Shown here piece after piece: positions 1-6,295 of a stretch of DNA of 6,295 nt; position 1 is the first letter of the stretch, and the number at the start of each line of letters is the position of its first letter. A program made the translations under genes and the position numbers. This DNA comes from Chloroflexota bacterium (GTDB lineage: Bacteria > Chloroflexota > Limnocylindria > Limnocylindrales > CSP1-4), in the NCBI GenBank assembly GCA_013694835.1, contig JACDBP010000380.1, positions 1 to 6,295 on the forward strand, read 5' to 3'. The notes beneath the pieces were generated by a model. The model saw nothing but the letters and a program-made list of their open reading frames with translations. It was not told the origin of the DNA and did not search any database.

Positions 1-1032
1 GTCCGTCAGCGGTGCCGCCAGCTGTCGGACGAGCGTGGTGTCGAAGCGCTCGTTGCCCGCGGAGACCGGCGTGTGGATCGTGAACACCGAGTCGCGCTTG
101 ACTCGCGCCAGCGACTCGGCAAGTGGCATGCCCTTCCCCGTGAGCTCCCGGGTGCGCTCGACGAGCATGAATGCCGAGTGGCCCTCGTTGAGGTGCCACG
201 CAGAGGGGTCGATGCGCAAAGCGCGGAGGGCGCGAACGCCACCGACGCCGAGGACGATCTCCTGGTGCAGCCGCATCTCGCGGCCACGGACGTAAAGGAT
301 GTGGGTGATCGGCCGGTCCTGGTCCGCGTTGTCCGCGAGGTCCGTGTCGAGCAGCAGCAACGGCACCCGGCCGACCTGGGCCAGCCACACGGCGCACCAG
401 ACCGTCCGCCCGGGCAGCTCCACGGGAACGAGCAGCGGCTCGCCGTGGACATCCGCGACCCGTAACAGCGGCAGTCGCGTCGGATCGAGGTCAGGGTAGG
501 CGTGCTCCTGGTGACCGTCCGCGTCGATCGTCTGGCGGAAGTAGCCGTGGCGGTACAGGAGCCCCACGGCGATGAACGGCAGCGCCATGTCCGATGCGGA
601 CTTGAGGTGGTCGCCGGCCAGCACGCCGAGCCCGCCGGAGTAGGTTCCGAGGGACTCGTGCAGGCCGTATTCGGCGCAGAAGTAGGCGATGGGGCCGCCG
701 AGCTTGCCGCCGTGGGTCCGCTGGAACCAGTGATCCGAGCCATCTGCCAGATAGGTCTCGAACGCCTGCAGCCGCGTCGTGTACTCGGTCATGAAGTCCG
801 GGTTGTCGAGCAGCTCGGACCAGTTGCGCTGCGCCTGGAGCAGCGGGACCGGATTGCGATGATCGCGCCACATGCCCGCATCGACGCGACTGAACAGCGA
901 TCGCACACGCGGGTGCCACGTCCAGTAGAGGTTGTACGCGAGCCGGGGCAGCCCCTGGAGCTGCTGCGGCAGGCGCGTGGCCGGCGGCGCCAGCGTGGGG
1001 ATCGAGGGGGGTTGGGGCACTGTGCGCGGCAT
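1..1032 (-). CDS. glgP: Alpha-glucan (glycogen) phosphorylase, DUF3417-type N-terminal part; 3' end beyond window
   Basis: The first 344 residues are visible, and the frame is open through the left edge. The enzyme releases glucose-1-phosphate from alpha-1,4-glucan using phosphate and pyridoxal phosphate, in the cytoplasm. Residues 20-65 (LAYNLYWTWHP, then MWRDHRNPVPLL) match the DUF3417 head of the bacterial phosphorylases related to GlgP (COG0058). Next come IAYFCAEYGLHESLGTYSGG (116-135) and GVLAGDHLKSASDMALP (136-152), the glycine-rich substrate-site region. WHLNEGHSAF (279-288) carries the active-site histidine region, and FTIHTPVSAGNERF spans 317-330. The pyridoxal-phosphate lysine would lie in the missing C-terminal part. 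Family members of this type run to about 850 residues, so roughly 40% is seen. I chose the ATG at 1032 because an in-frame stop lies 12 codons upstream with no other start between. No Shine-Dalgarno site is visible, and a GTG at 1020 is a real alternative. The gene is divergent from the GyrI-like and glgA genes. Confidence 0.95.
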   Translation of the reverse strand, partial: MPRTVPQPPSIPTLAPPATRLPQQLQGLPRLAYNLYWTWHPRVRSLFSRVDAGMWRDHRNPVPLLQAQRNWSELLDNPDFMTEYTTRLQAFETYLADGSDHWFQRTHGGKLGGPIAYFCAEYGLHESLGTYSGGLGVLAGDHLKSASDMALPFIAVGLLYRHGYFRQTIDADGHQEHAYPDLDPTRLPLLRVADVHGEPLLVPVELPGRTVWCAVWLAQVGRVPLLLLDTDLADNADQDRPITHILYVRGREMRLHQEIVLGVGGVRALRALRIDPSAWHLNEGHSAFMLVERTRELTGKGMPLAESLARVKRDSVFTIHTPVSAGNERFDTTLVRQLAAPLTD

Positions 1033-1191
1033 CCTACACGACCGAAGCGGGTTCGGGGGTAAACCGCTTTAGCAAGCTTCACACGTCCCCGACCGGGATG
1101 CCCGGGTGGCGCACACACACCGCCGCAGACTCCGCGACCTATCTGACCGCTAGCCTGTCGATCGCCAAGCAGCAGCGCACGAAGGAGCGCC
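1033..1191. promoter_or_regulatory. Divergent promoter region between glgP and the GyrI-like gene
   Basis: This 159-bp gap must carry the start signals for both directions. For the rightward gene, TAGCCT at 1151-1156 is a possible -10 box, with about 35 bases to the start codon and no recognisable -35 box. For the leftward glgP, TAGGAT on the minus strand (1036-1031) overlaps the ATG, so it could only serve the in-frame GTG at 1020. Two short inverted repeats are present: ccgaa/ttcgg (1042-1046 and 1052-1056) and ccggg/cccgg (1093-1097 and 1101-1105). Both stems are only 5 bp and may be chance in GC-rich DNA. The promoter function follows from gene orientation. The boxes are weak matches. Confidence 0.5.
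1181..1187 (+). promoter_or_regulatory. Shine-Dalgarno site that fixes the GyrI-like start
   Basis: GAAGGAG lies 4 bases before the ATG at 1192. It is the clearest ribosome binding site on the plus strand of this window. It supports 1192 as the true start over the ATG at 1098, which lies in the frame of the C-terminal part and has no such site. Confidence 0.75.
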
Positions 1192-1802
1192 ATGTCGAAA
1201 GCCAGCGCGACGCGACCGGTCGACCTCGACCGCCCGTCGGAGGACCCGGTCCTCGTCGATGTGCCAGAGCGCCCTTATCTGATGATCGATGGCAAGGGAG
1301 GCCCGGACGAGCCCGAGCACGCGGCCGCCATCGCTGCCCTGTCGCCGTGAGCTCCCCCGTCGTGATCGCACTGAAGCGTGCCGGGCGACGGGACCTCAAG
1401 GTCGGCAAGCTCGAAGGCCTTTGGTGGCTCAAGGGTGAGGACTACGCCGACTTCGACCCTCGAACGTCCGATCGCTCGCGGTGGCGCTGGACAGCGATGC
1501 TGCGCTGGCCAGACGAGGTGCCGGACGACATCCGAGACGACGCATTCGCCCGGGCCACGCGCAAGGTCGGTGCCGAGACGGCCCGGCGGCTGCACGTTGC
1601 GGTGCTCCACGAGGGCCCGTGCGCCCAGCTGATGCACCACGGGCCCTATGCGGACGAAGCGCCGAGCATCGAGCGGCTCCATCGGTTCATCGACGACCAG
1701 GGCCTCACGCCGCACGGGCGTCACCACGAGATCTATCTGACCGATGCCCGGCGCTCGGCTCCCGAGCGGATGCGAACGATCCTCCGGCAGCCTGTCCGAT
1801 GA
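1192..1802 (+). CDS. GyrI-like small-molecule-binding protein (COG4832 type), interrupted by a one-base frameshift
   Basis: The N-terminal 50 codons (1192-1341) read MSKASATRPV...PERPYLMIDGKGGPDEP...AAIAAL and then hit TGA at 1348-1350. The rest of the family sequence continues in another frame from 1344 to the stop at 1802. It contains LKVGKLEGLWWL, HEGPCAQLMHHGPYADEAPS and GRHHEIYLTDARRSAPER. Inserting one base between 1342 and 1343 gives a Tyr codon and the junction AALYAVSSPVV, which is what the family has there (family members commonly read ALYAVAY or similar). The repaired protein is 203 residues, the usual length for stand-alone GyrI-like domains. These belong to the SOUL/GyrI-like ligand-binding fold. 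Some members bind drugs or hydrolyse small molecules, but most are uncharacterised, and the ligand here is unknown. The gene sits 84 bp before glgA on the same strand. The break may be a sequencing or assembly error or a real mutation. The start rests on GAAGGAG just upstream. Confidence 0.88.
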
Positions 1803-1805
1803 ACG

Positions 1806-1848
1806 TGGAGCCGCCATTCTGCCGCGTCATCGCGCGATGGAGCCGCCA
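1806..1848. repeat. 11-bp direct repeat upstream of glgA
   Basis: tggagccgcca occurs exactly at 1806-1816 and again at 1838-1848. The copies are 32 bp apart start to start, close to three helical turns. Both lie in the 84-bp gap between the GyrI-like gene and glgA. If transcription starts at the glgA ATG, the copies sit at about -81 to -71 and -49 to -39, positions typical of activator sites. The repeat is seen directly. The regulatory role is inference, and chance is possible in GC-rich DNA. Confidence 0.4.
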
Positions 1849-1872
1849 GCGCCGGCATCAAGCGACCCGCAG

Positions 1873-1878
1873 TAGCAT
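1873..1878 (+). promoter_or_regulatory. Possible -10 box for a leaderless glgA transcript
   Basis: TAGCAT fits the TANNNT pattern of a -10 box and ends 8 bases before the glgA ATG, so transcription would begin at or next to the start codon. No Shine-Dalgarno match is visible before that ATG (the preceding bases are cgggtccg), which fits leaderless translation. I see no -35 hexamer at the usual distance. Read-through from the GyrI-like gene remains possible. Confidence 0.4.
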
Positions 1879-1886
1879 CGGGTCCG

Positions 1887-3356
1887 ATGCGTATCGCGAT
1901 GATCTCCTCCGAGTGCGAGCCGTACGCCAAGACGGGTGGTCTGGCCGACGTGGTCGATGCGCTCGCGCGCGCCCTCGGGCAGCAGGGGCACCCGGTCGAT
2001 GTCTACCTGCCGCGCTATCGGGGCCTCGAGCTGCCAGACGGCGCCCGGGAGGCGTCGCTCCGTGTGCCCACCGGCAGCGACGGCTCGAGCACGACGGTCA
2101 CGATCATGACGGCACCCGGCGATGGCTATCGGCTTCGGCTGATCGGTCATCCGGCCAGCTTCGACCGTCCGGCGTACTACGGGGGTCCCGACGGCGACTA
2201 CCCCGACAACGGCGCACGGTTCGCGCTCCTGGGGCGCGCAGCGCTCGAGCAGATCCGCGCCGACGGCGAGCCGGTGGACGTCATCCACGGCCACGACTGG
2301 CAGTCGGGTCCCGCCTTGCTGCTGCTGCATCATGCCTACCGGTCGGATCCAGTCCTGGGCCGGGCTGCCTCGATGCTGACCTGCCACAACCTCGCCTACC
2401 ACGGCTGGGTGCCGCGGGCTCATGCCGCCGCGCTGGGGCTTCCGTCGGCCGTCGGCAAGGACGATGGTGTCGACCTGCTGCGCGAAGCGATCGCCATCGC
2501 CGACATCGTCAACACGGTAAGCCCGACCTACGCCGAAGAATCGAAGACCGACCAGTTCGGCGCAGGCCTGGACGACGTGCTGAGCGCCCGCGGCGATACC
2601 TACATCGGGATCATCAATGGCATCGACAGCCAGCTCTGGGACCCGGCGACCGACGTCGCCCTGCCGGCGGCCTACTCGATCGAGGACGTGTCGGGAAAGT
2701 CCGCCTGCAAGACGGCGCTGATGGAGCGGTTGAAGCTGATCGGCGCGTCGCCCGGTGAGGGTTGGGACGCGCGCGGGGCGCCGCTGTTCGGGCTGATCGG
2801 CCGGCTCGACCCGCAGAAGGGCTTCGACCTGCTGGCCGGCGCGGCCGGCGATCTGCTCTCGATGGGTGTGCGCATCGCCGTCCTCGGCAGCGGAGACCAC
2901 AGGCTGATCGAGGGCCTCCAGGCCCAGGCCCTCGGCCGCGAAGACCGACTGTCCGTCACCGAGCGGTTCGACCGCCACCTGGCGCGCCAGATCTACGCCG
3001 GCGTCGACGTCTTCCTGATGCCATCGCGTTTCGAGCCATGCGGGCAGGGCCAGATGATCGCGCTGCGTTACGGCTCGATCCCGCTCGTACGCTCCACCGG
3101 TGGCCTTGCCGACACGATCATGGACGAGGACGAGGATCCGGTGCGCGGCAACGGCTTCACCTTCCTGTCGGCGACGCCGGCTGCGCTCGTCGAGGCCGCG
3201 GAACGGACCCTCGCCGCCTACCGCGACCAGGATCGCTGGGATGCGCTCCAACGCCGCGGCATGGCCGAGGACTTCTCCTGGGCCGCCCCCGCGCGCCAGT
3301 ACGTGGCCGCCTACGAGCGCGCGCGATCCATGCCCCGAACTTCCCCGGTCAGTTGA
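1887..3356 (+). CDS. glgA: Glycogen synthase (ADP-glucose type, GT5)
   Basis: The protein transfers glucose from a nucleotide sugar, normally ADP-glucose in bacteria, to the end of alpha-1,4-glucan chains in the cytoplasm. It has 489 residues; the E. coli enzyme has 477. The start MRIAMISSECEPYAKTGGLAD is the GT5 hallmark, with the ADP-glucose-binding lysine at K15. VDVIHGHDWQS (130-140) and the TCHNLAYHGW stretch (165-174) form the rest of the N-terminal domain. TVSPTYAEE (210-218) and GIINGID (241-247) mark the hinge side. The C-terminal nucleotide-binding domain has FGLIGRLDPQKGFDLL (301-316, with R306 and K311), MPSRFEPCG (378-386, with E383 and C385) and RSTGGLADT (402-410). All key residues are present, so it should be active. 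One local oddity is Gln387 after PCG, where Leu, Ser or Ile is more usual. It lies downstream of the GyrI-like gene and opposite glgP. Its stop overlaps the convergent protease gene by 8 bp. Confidence 0.97.
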   Translation: MRIAMISSECEPYAKTGGLADVVDALARALGQQGHPVDVYLPRYRGLELPDGAREASLRVPTGSDGSSTTVTIMTAPGDGYRLRLIGHPASFDRPAYYGGPDGDYPDNGARFALLGRAALEQIRADGEPVDVIHGHDWQSGPALLLLHHAYRSDPVLGRAASMLTCHNLAYHGWVPRAHAAALGLPSAVGKDDGVDLLREAIAIADIVNTVSPTYAEESKTDQFGAGLDDVLSARGDTYIGIINGIDSQLWDPATDVALPAAYSIEDVSGKSACKTALMERLKLIGASPGEGWDARGAPLFGLIGRLDPQKGFDLLAGAAGDLLSMGVRIAVLGSGDHRLIEGLQAQALGREDRLSVTERFDRHLARQIYAGVDVFLMPSRFEPCGQGQMIALRYGSIPLVRSTGGLADTIMDEDEDPVRGNGFTFLSATPAALVEAAERTLAAYRDQDRWDALQRRGMAEDFSWAAPARQYVAAYERARSMPRTSPVS

Positions 3357-5547
3357 AGACGATGAACGCGTCGACGTCGACGCGGCCGCCGCCGAGCGAG
3401 CGGACCTCGATGGTGTGGGTCCCGGGGTCAAGCCACGACTTCGCGAAGACCACGCGACGGGCCTGCCGCGGCGAGGTGCCCAGGTCCACGTCGTTGATGC
3501 GGATCCCGTCCACGTAGACCGCGGCACGTCCCCGGTTCGAGTCGCGCGTGGACACGAAGGCCGCCTCGCGGCCCCTGAAGGTGAAGATGGCGGTAGCGCC
3601 GCTCCGCGAGGTGTACAGCGGCCGCGTGCTGTAGGTGCTGTCATCGACCTGCATCGTCCAGTCCCCTGGGCTGAACCTGATGCCCATCACGGTCCCGGAG
3701 AAGTCCTTGGCCGAGTGGCGGGCGCCCGTGCGCCACGGCTGCCACTCCCCATCGACCAAGGCACGGACGCGGTAGCGGTACACGTGGCCCGGCCACTCCC
3801 AGCGCAGCAGGCTGGTCGCCGTCACGGGAGTCAGCGTGACGTTCGCCCAGCCCCTTTCGAAGAGCGACTGATGGAACTCGTACCTCGTCGCTCCCGCGAC
3901 CGCCGCCCAGCGAACGGTCGTCGGCAGCGAGAACTGGCCGAGCGTGGTGCCGGCGGGGAGATGGGCGATGGGCGCGAGGGCACCTCCCTCCAGGGAGGGC
4001 TCGAAGCGGAACCGCACCGAGGTGGACCGCTCCCGCGTCCCGGCAGTGCCGGTGATCAGCAGCGAGACCTTCCTCGCCGGCCCATCGGCGGGTGACGTGA
4101 CCTTCAGGATCGTCGAGTCGCTGGTGCCCGGGACGATCGCCGGCGTGAAGGTGGCGCTCATGCCCGCGACCAGACCGACGACGCTCATCTCGACGTCGCC
4201 GCTGAATCCACCGCGCCGGGAGATCGTCACGCGGTACCGCGCCTGGTCTCCGGGGCCACGGATGACGGAGCGGGGCGTGGCGGAGACCGAGTGATCGCCC
4301 GGCAGCGCGAACGACGAGACGTCGAGAAGGGGCTCGGGGATGGAGTCGCGATCGGTGCTCGTGGACCAGTCGTCGAGACCCGATGCGATGAGCGCGGCTC
4401 GCACCTCGGACGGCTTCGCGGTCGGACGGATCGCCTTGTACAGCGCAGCCCCACCGGCCACGTGCGGCGCGGCCATCGAGGTGCCGGAGATGCGGCTGTA
4501 GCCACTGCCGCGGTACGTCGAGAGGACGCACACGCCGGGAGCGGTGAGGTCGACGTCGGCGCCGTAGTTGCTGAAGGTCGCGAACGCGTCGTCGCGGCTC
4601 GAGGTGCCGCAGGGATTCGATGCGCCGCCTCCCGGCCGGCCGTTGAAGTCGCCGATGGCCGAAACGGTGATCGCCTCGTCGTAGGCGGCTGGTGTCCAGT
4701 ACTTCGCGTCCCGAGCGTCGTTGCCCGCCGCCACGACGACGGTCACGCCTGCCGCCACCGCGTCACATACCGCGCGGTGCATCAGGTCCTGGTTGTGGAC
4801 GCCGCACCTGCCGTCGTCACCGCCGGAGCCGCGAAGGCTCATGTTGACCGACTCGATCCGCGCGCCGTCCGGATCCGCAGCGTCGCGCTGCGCGGCCACC
4901 CACTCCAGGCCGCAGACGATCCACGATTCCCAGCTCGTCCCGTGCGGCGGAAAGACCCGCACCGCCCAGAGCCGCGCGCCCGGCGCTACCCCCACCACCC
5001 CGAACCCGTTGTCTTTCGCTGCGGCGATGCCGGCGACGTGCGTGCCGTGACCGTTGACGTCGTCCCAGTCGCTCCGGTCCGAAGTGACGCAGTTGTAGCC
5101 GCCGGCCACGTTCAGATCGGGGTGATTGCGCTGGATGCCGGTGTCGATGATCGCGATGTCCGCGTCGACTCGCGTGTCCGTGCCGTCGATGTCGGCGGTG
5201 CTGGAGACGTCGGCCTGCACGCGGTTGACGCCGGGCGGAAGCAGCTGATCGGTCAGCTCGAAGGGGCGGTCCGGACGGATCGACGCCACCCGCGGGTCGC
5301 GTGCCAGGTCACGCCGCTGGTTGCTGGTCAGCGTCGCCGCGAATCCCCGGGCGACCCGCTGGTACATGTGCGACACGCGGAAGCCCATCCGTCGCTCGGC
5401 TGGTGCCACGAAGCCCTTCACGTCGGTGCCGTCTCGAAGCGTGACGATCCAGCGGGTGGAGGCAGCGTCGGGTGAGGAAGCCTGGGCCGAAGCCGTGCCG
5501 CCGATGAGCAAGAGCACGGCGAGCAGTGTCGCGAGGGGTCGAGGCAT
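3349..5547 (-). CDS. Secreted subtilisin-family (S8) serine protease with Ig-like, fibronectin-III-like and C-terminal modules
   Basis: From the ATG at 5547 the product has 732 residues. A signal peptide (MPRPLATLLAVLLLIGG, then TASAQA) ends near residue 21-23. Residues 32-98 (RWIVTL...VASIRPDRPFEL) are an I9-type inhibitor propeptide. The catalytic domain (about 104-410) has the full triad and oxyanion residue: D135 in AIIDTGI, H167 in NGHGTHVAG, N276 in VVAAGND and S357 in GTSMAAPHVAGG. All six cysteines (153, 212, 248, 261, 313, 340) lie in this domain, so three disulfides are plausible for an extracellular enzyme. An Ig-like domain follows (about 420-516, with GGFSGDVEMSVVGL), then a fibronectin-III-like stretch (about 525-610, with YRYRVRAL) and a C-terminal module (about 616-732, with AAVYVDGIRI and RVDVDAFIV). 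Likely a general extracellular protease; the substrate is unknown. A GTG at 5559, overlapping the upstream stop as GTGA, is an alternative start adding four residues. I prefer 5547 because AGGTGA lies 8 bases before it. Confidence 0.96.
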   Translation of the reverse strand: MPRPLATLLAVLLLIGGTASAQASSPDAASTRWIVTLRDGTDVKGFVAPAERRMGFRVSHMYQRVARGFAATLTSNQRRDLARDPRVASIRPDRPFELTDQLLPPGVNRVQADVSSTADIDGTDTRVDADIAIIDTGIQRNHPDLNVAGGYNCVTSDRSDWDDVNGHGTHVAGIAAAKDNGFGVVGVAPGARLWAVRVFPPHGTSWESWIVCGLEWVAAQRDAADPDGARIESVNMSLRGSGGDDGRCGVHNQDLMHRAVCDAVAAGVTVVVAAGNDARDAKYWTPAAYDEAITVSAIGDFNGRPGGGASNPCGTSSRDDAFATFSNYGADVDLTAPGVCVLSTYRGSGYSRISGTSMAAPHVAGGAALYKAIRPTAKPSEVRAALIASGLDDWSTSTDRDSIPEPLLDVSSFALPGDHSVSATPRSVIRGPGDQARYRVTISRRGGFSGDVEMSVVGLVAGMSATFTPAIVPGTSDSTILKVTSPADGPARKVSLLITGTAGTRERSTSVRFRFEPSLEGGALAPIAHLPAGTTLGQFSLPTTVRWAAVAGATRYEFHQSLFERGWANVTLTPVTATSLLRWEWPGHVYRYRVRALVDGEWQPWRTGARHSAKDFSGTVMGIRFSPGDWTMQVDDSTYSTRPLYTSRSGATAIFTFRGREAAFVSTRDSNRGRAAVYVDGIRINDVDLGTSPRQARRVVFAKSWLDPGTHTIEVRSLGGGRVDVDAFIVFN

Positions 5548-5555
5548 CAGCTGGT

Positions 5556-5561
5556 TCACCT
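5556..5561 (-). promoter_or_regulatory. Shine-Dalgarno site deciding the protease start
   Basis: On the minus strand AGGTGA (5561-5556) lies 8 bases before the ATG at 5547 and contains the stop codon of the upstream gene. The competing GTG start at 5559 lies inside this hexamer and has no purine-rich site of its own. This arrangement suggests translation of the protease is coupled to the end of the upstream gene. Confidence 0.6.
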
Positions 5562-6295
5562 GAGCGTGTACAGCTCGTCGATGTCGACGCGGTCCGATCC
5601 CGGGCTGTCCACCACGCGGATACGGACCGTATGCAGGGTGCTGACGGGCCAGTCGATGGCGAACACGACGCGTGAGTTCCCCCCGGCGGCACTCCGGAGC
5701 TCGACCGTTCGGGCCAGGACACCATCGACATAGACCTCCGCCGATCCCCGGAGCGGGCCGACCGGCGACAGCCAGGCGAACGCCCGCCCGGTGAAAGTGA
5801 GGGCGGCGTCTGCCCCCGGAGCGCTCGCCTGCCGCAGCCAGCCGCCGTACGCACCGCCGGCGCTCTGTGTCGTCCAGCCGGCGCTGTAGTCGATGGATGG
5901 AGCCGTTTCCGGCCGCCGGCGCAGCTTCACGAACGGCCCGGCTGCTGTGGTCTCGTTGCCGGCGAGGTCTCGGGCGCGGACGCGGAACCGATAGCTGAAG
6001 TTCGGCTCGCCGTAGCTGGTGGCAGCCGTGGTGCCTGGCCCGCCAGAGCCGATGGTCGTCCAGATGCCGCCCTCCACGATGCGGCCGATCTCGTACTGCT
6101 GGGTGCCGGAGGCATCGCTGCCCGACCAGGTCAGGCGGAGCGGGATGGAATCGGTGCCGGGAGTGGAGCCCTCGACGAAGCGCACGTCCGGCGCGCTGAC
6201 GAGTGGGGGGGTGCTGTCGACGATCAGGTCCGCGGTCGCGCTGCCCTCGATCGGGCCCGTGCCGCCGGAGGCGTTGACCGTCACCGACACCGGCC
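5556..6295 (-). CDS. Exported-type protein with fibronectin-III-like domain and shared C-terminal module; 5' end beyond window
   Basis: Only the last 245 residues are visible, because the frame is open through the right edge. The apparent GTG start near 6290 is just an internal valine. In order, counted from that valine, the visible part has: the end of an Ig-like strand pattern (SVTVNASGG...ATADLIVD), a fibronectin-III-like domain (about 30-125, with RLTWSGSDASG and YRFRVRARDLAGNET), and a C-terminal module of about 115 residues. The module runs GWTTQSAGGAY, ALTFTGRAFAWLSPVG, SAEVYVDGVLA, SRVVFAIDW and DRVDIDELYTLR. The module matches the protease's C-terminus position by position. No cysteine or catalytic motif is visible, so the N-terminal function is unknown; it could be another hydrolase or a cell-surface binding protein. 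Export is inferred from the domain types. Its stop overlaps the possible GTG start of the protease, which points to one transcript. Confidence 0.85.
   Translation of the reverse strand, partial: PVSVTVNASGGTGPIEGSATADLIVDSTPPLVSAPDVRFVEGSTPGTDSIPLRLTWSGSDASGTQQYEIGRIVEGGIWTTIGSGGPGTTAATSYGEPNFSYRFRVRARDLAGNETTAAGPFVKLRRRPETAPSIDYSAGWTTQSAGGAYGGWLRQASAPGADAALTFTGRAFAWLSPVGPLRGSAEVYVDGVLARTVELRSAAGGNSRVVFAIDWPVSTLHTVRIRVVDSPGSDRVDIDELYTLR

Noticed and set aside
6..919. Long minus-strand open frames at 6-743 and 491-919, plus plus-strand frames at 73-465 and 502-1062
   Set aside because: The true frame here is the phosphorylase, open from 1032 through the left edge with clear family motifs. The others are shadows.
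1042..1105. Short inverted repeats in the divergent promoter region as terminators or operators
   Set aside because: The stems are only 5 bp with 3-5 base loops, there is no T-run, and neither is placed after a gene end. They are too weak to call as separate features.
1098..1343. N-terminal extension of the GyrI-like C-terminal frame back to the ATG at 1098
   Set aside because: This stretch is Arg-rich without family similarity and has no ribosome binding site. The family's N-terminus is plainly encoded in the frame starting at 1192.
1339..1350. Programmed -1 frameshift in the GyrI-like gene
   Set aside because: A -1 shift at this point would join the halves, but ctgtcgccgtga has no slippery heptamer and no evident downstream structure. 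The family also expects Tyr exactly where a base is missing, so a lost base is the simpler reading.
1481..2758. 425-codon open frame on the plus strand spanning the GyrI-like and glgA genes
   Set aside because: It overlaps both genes in another frame. Its sequence is low-complexity Arg/Ala/Pro-rich, with no ribosome binding site or family motif. The ATG at 1799 overlapping the GyrI-like stop enters only this shadow frame.
3300..3400. Search for a bidirectional terminator at the glgA/protease junction
   Set aside because: The stop codons overlap, and I saw no GC stem followed by a T-run on either strand near them.
1827..3644. 605-codon open frame on the minus strand opposite glgA
   Set aside because: It lies antisense to a fully motif-supported glycogen synthase, is Arg/Ala/Gly-rich and shows no recognisable motif. 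It is a by-product of GC-rich codon use.

Overview
This is a GC-rich, densely packed bacterial chromosomal window. It holds five genes. Two of them, the first and the last, run off the window edges. Long open frames on both strands are a side effect of the base composition, so I called genes from protein motifs rather than ORF length. The window has no tRNA, rRNA, CRISPR array, insertion sequence or integrase. The mix suggests an actinobacterial or Chloroflexota-like soil or aquatic bacterium: a glucan phosphorylase with a DUF3417-type N-terminus, a stand-alone GyrI-like protein, a GT5 glycogen synthase, large exported proteins with a recurring C-terminal module, and weak Shine-Dalgarno sites with possible leaderless starts. 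This placement is inferred from gene style only.

Left part (1-3356), glycogen metabolism. A leftward alpha-glucan phosphorylase gene (glgP; its 3' part is off the window) is divergent from a rightward pair. The pair is a GyrI-like ligand-binding protein gene and then the glycogen synthase gene glgA. Degradation and synthesis of storage glucan are therefore encoded side by side around a 159-bp divergent promoter region. As written, the GyrI-like gene is broken: one base is missing inside what should be a Tyr codon near 1342. The upstream 50 codons, with a good ribosome binding site, and the downstream 152 codons lie in different frames but together form one intact family member. A TAGCAT box 8 bp before glgA and an 11-bp direct repeat farther upstream suggest glgA can also be transcribed on its own.

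Right part (3349-6295), exported proteins. A leftward subtilisin-family (S8) protease has a signal peptide, inhibitor propeptide, catalytic domain, Ig-like domain, fibronectin-III-like domain and C-terminal module. It follows, in a start/stop overlap, an exported-type protein whose visible part has a fibronectin-III-like domain and the same C-terminal module. The two are probably co-transcribed. The protease gene converges on glgA and their ends overlap by 8 bp, leaving no room for a terminator between them.

I see no convincing undescribed system. The points most worth a second look are the frameshifted GyrI-like gene between the glycogen genes, the shared C-terminal module in the two adjacent exported proteins, and the TAG-type promoter boxes that affect start-site calls.
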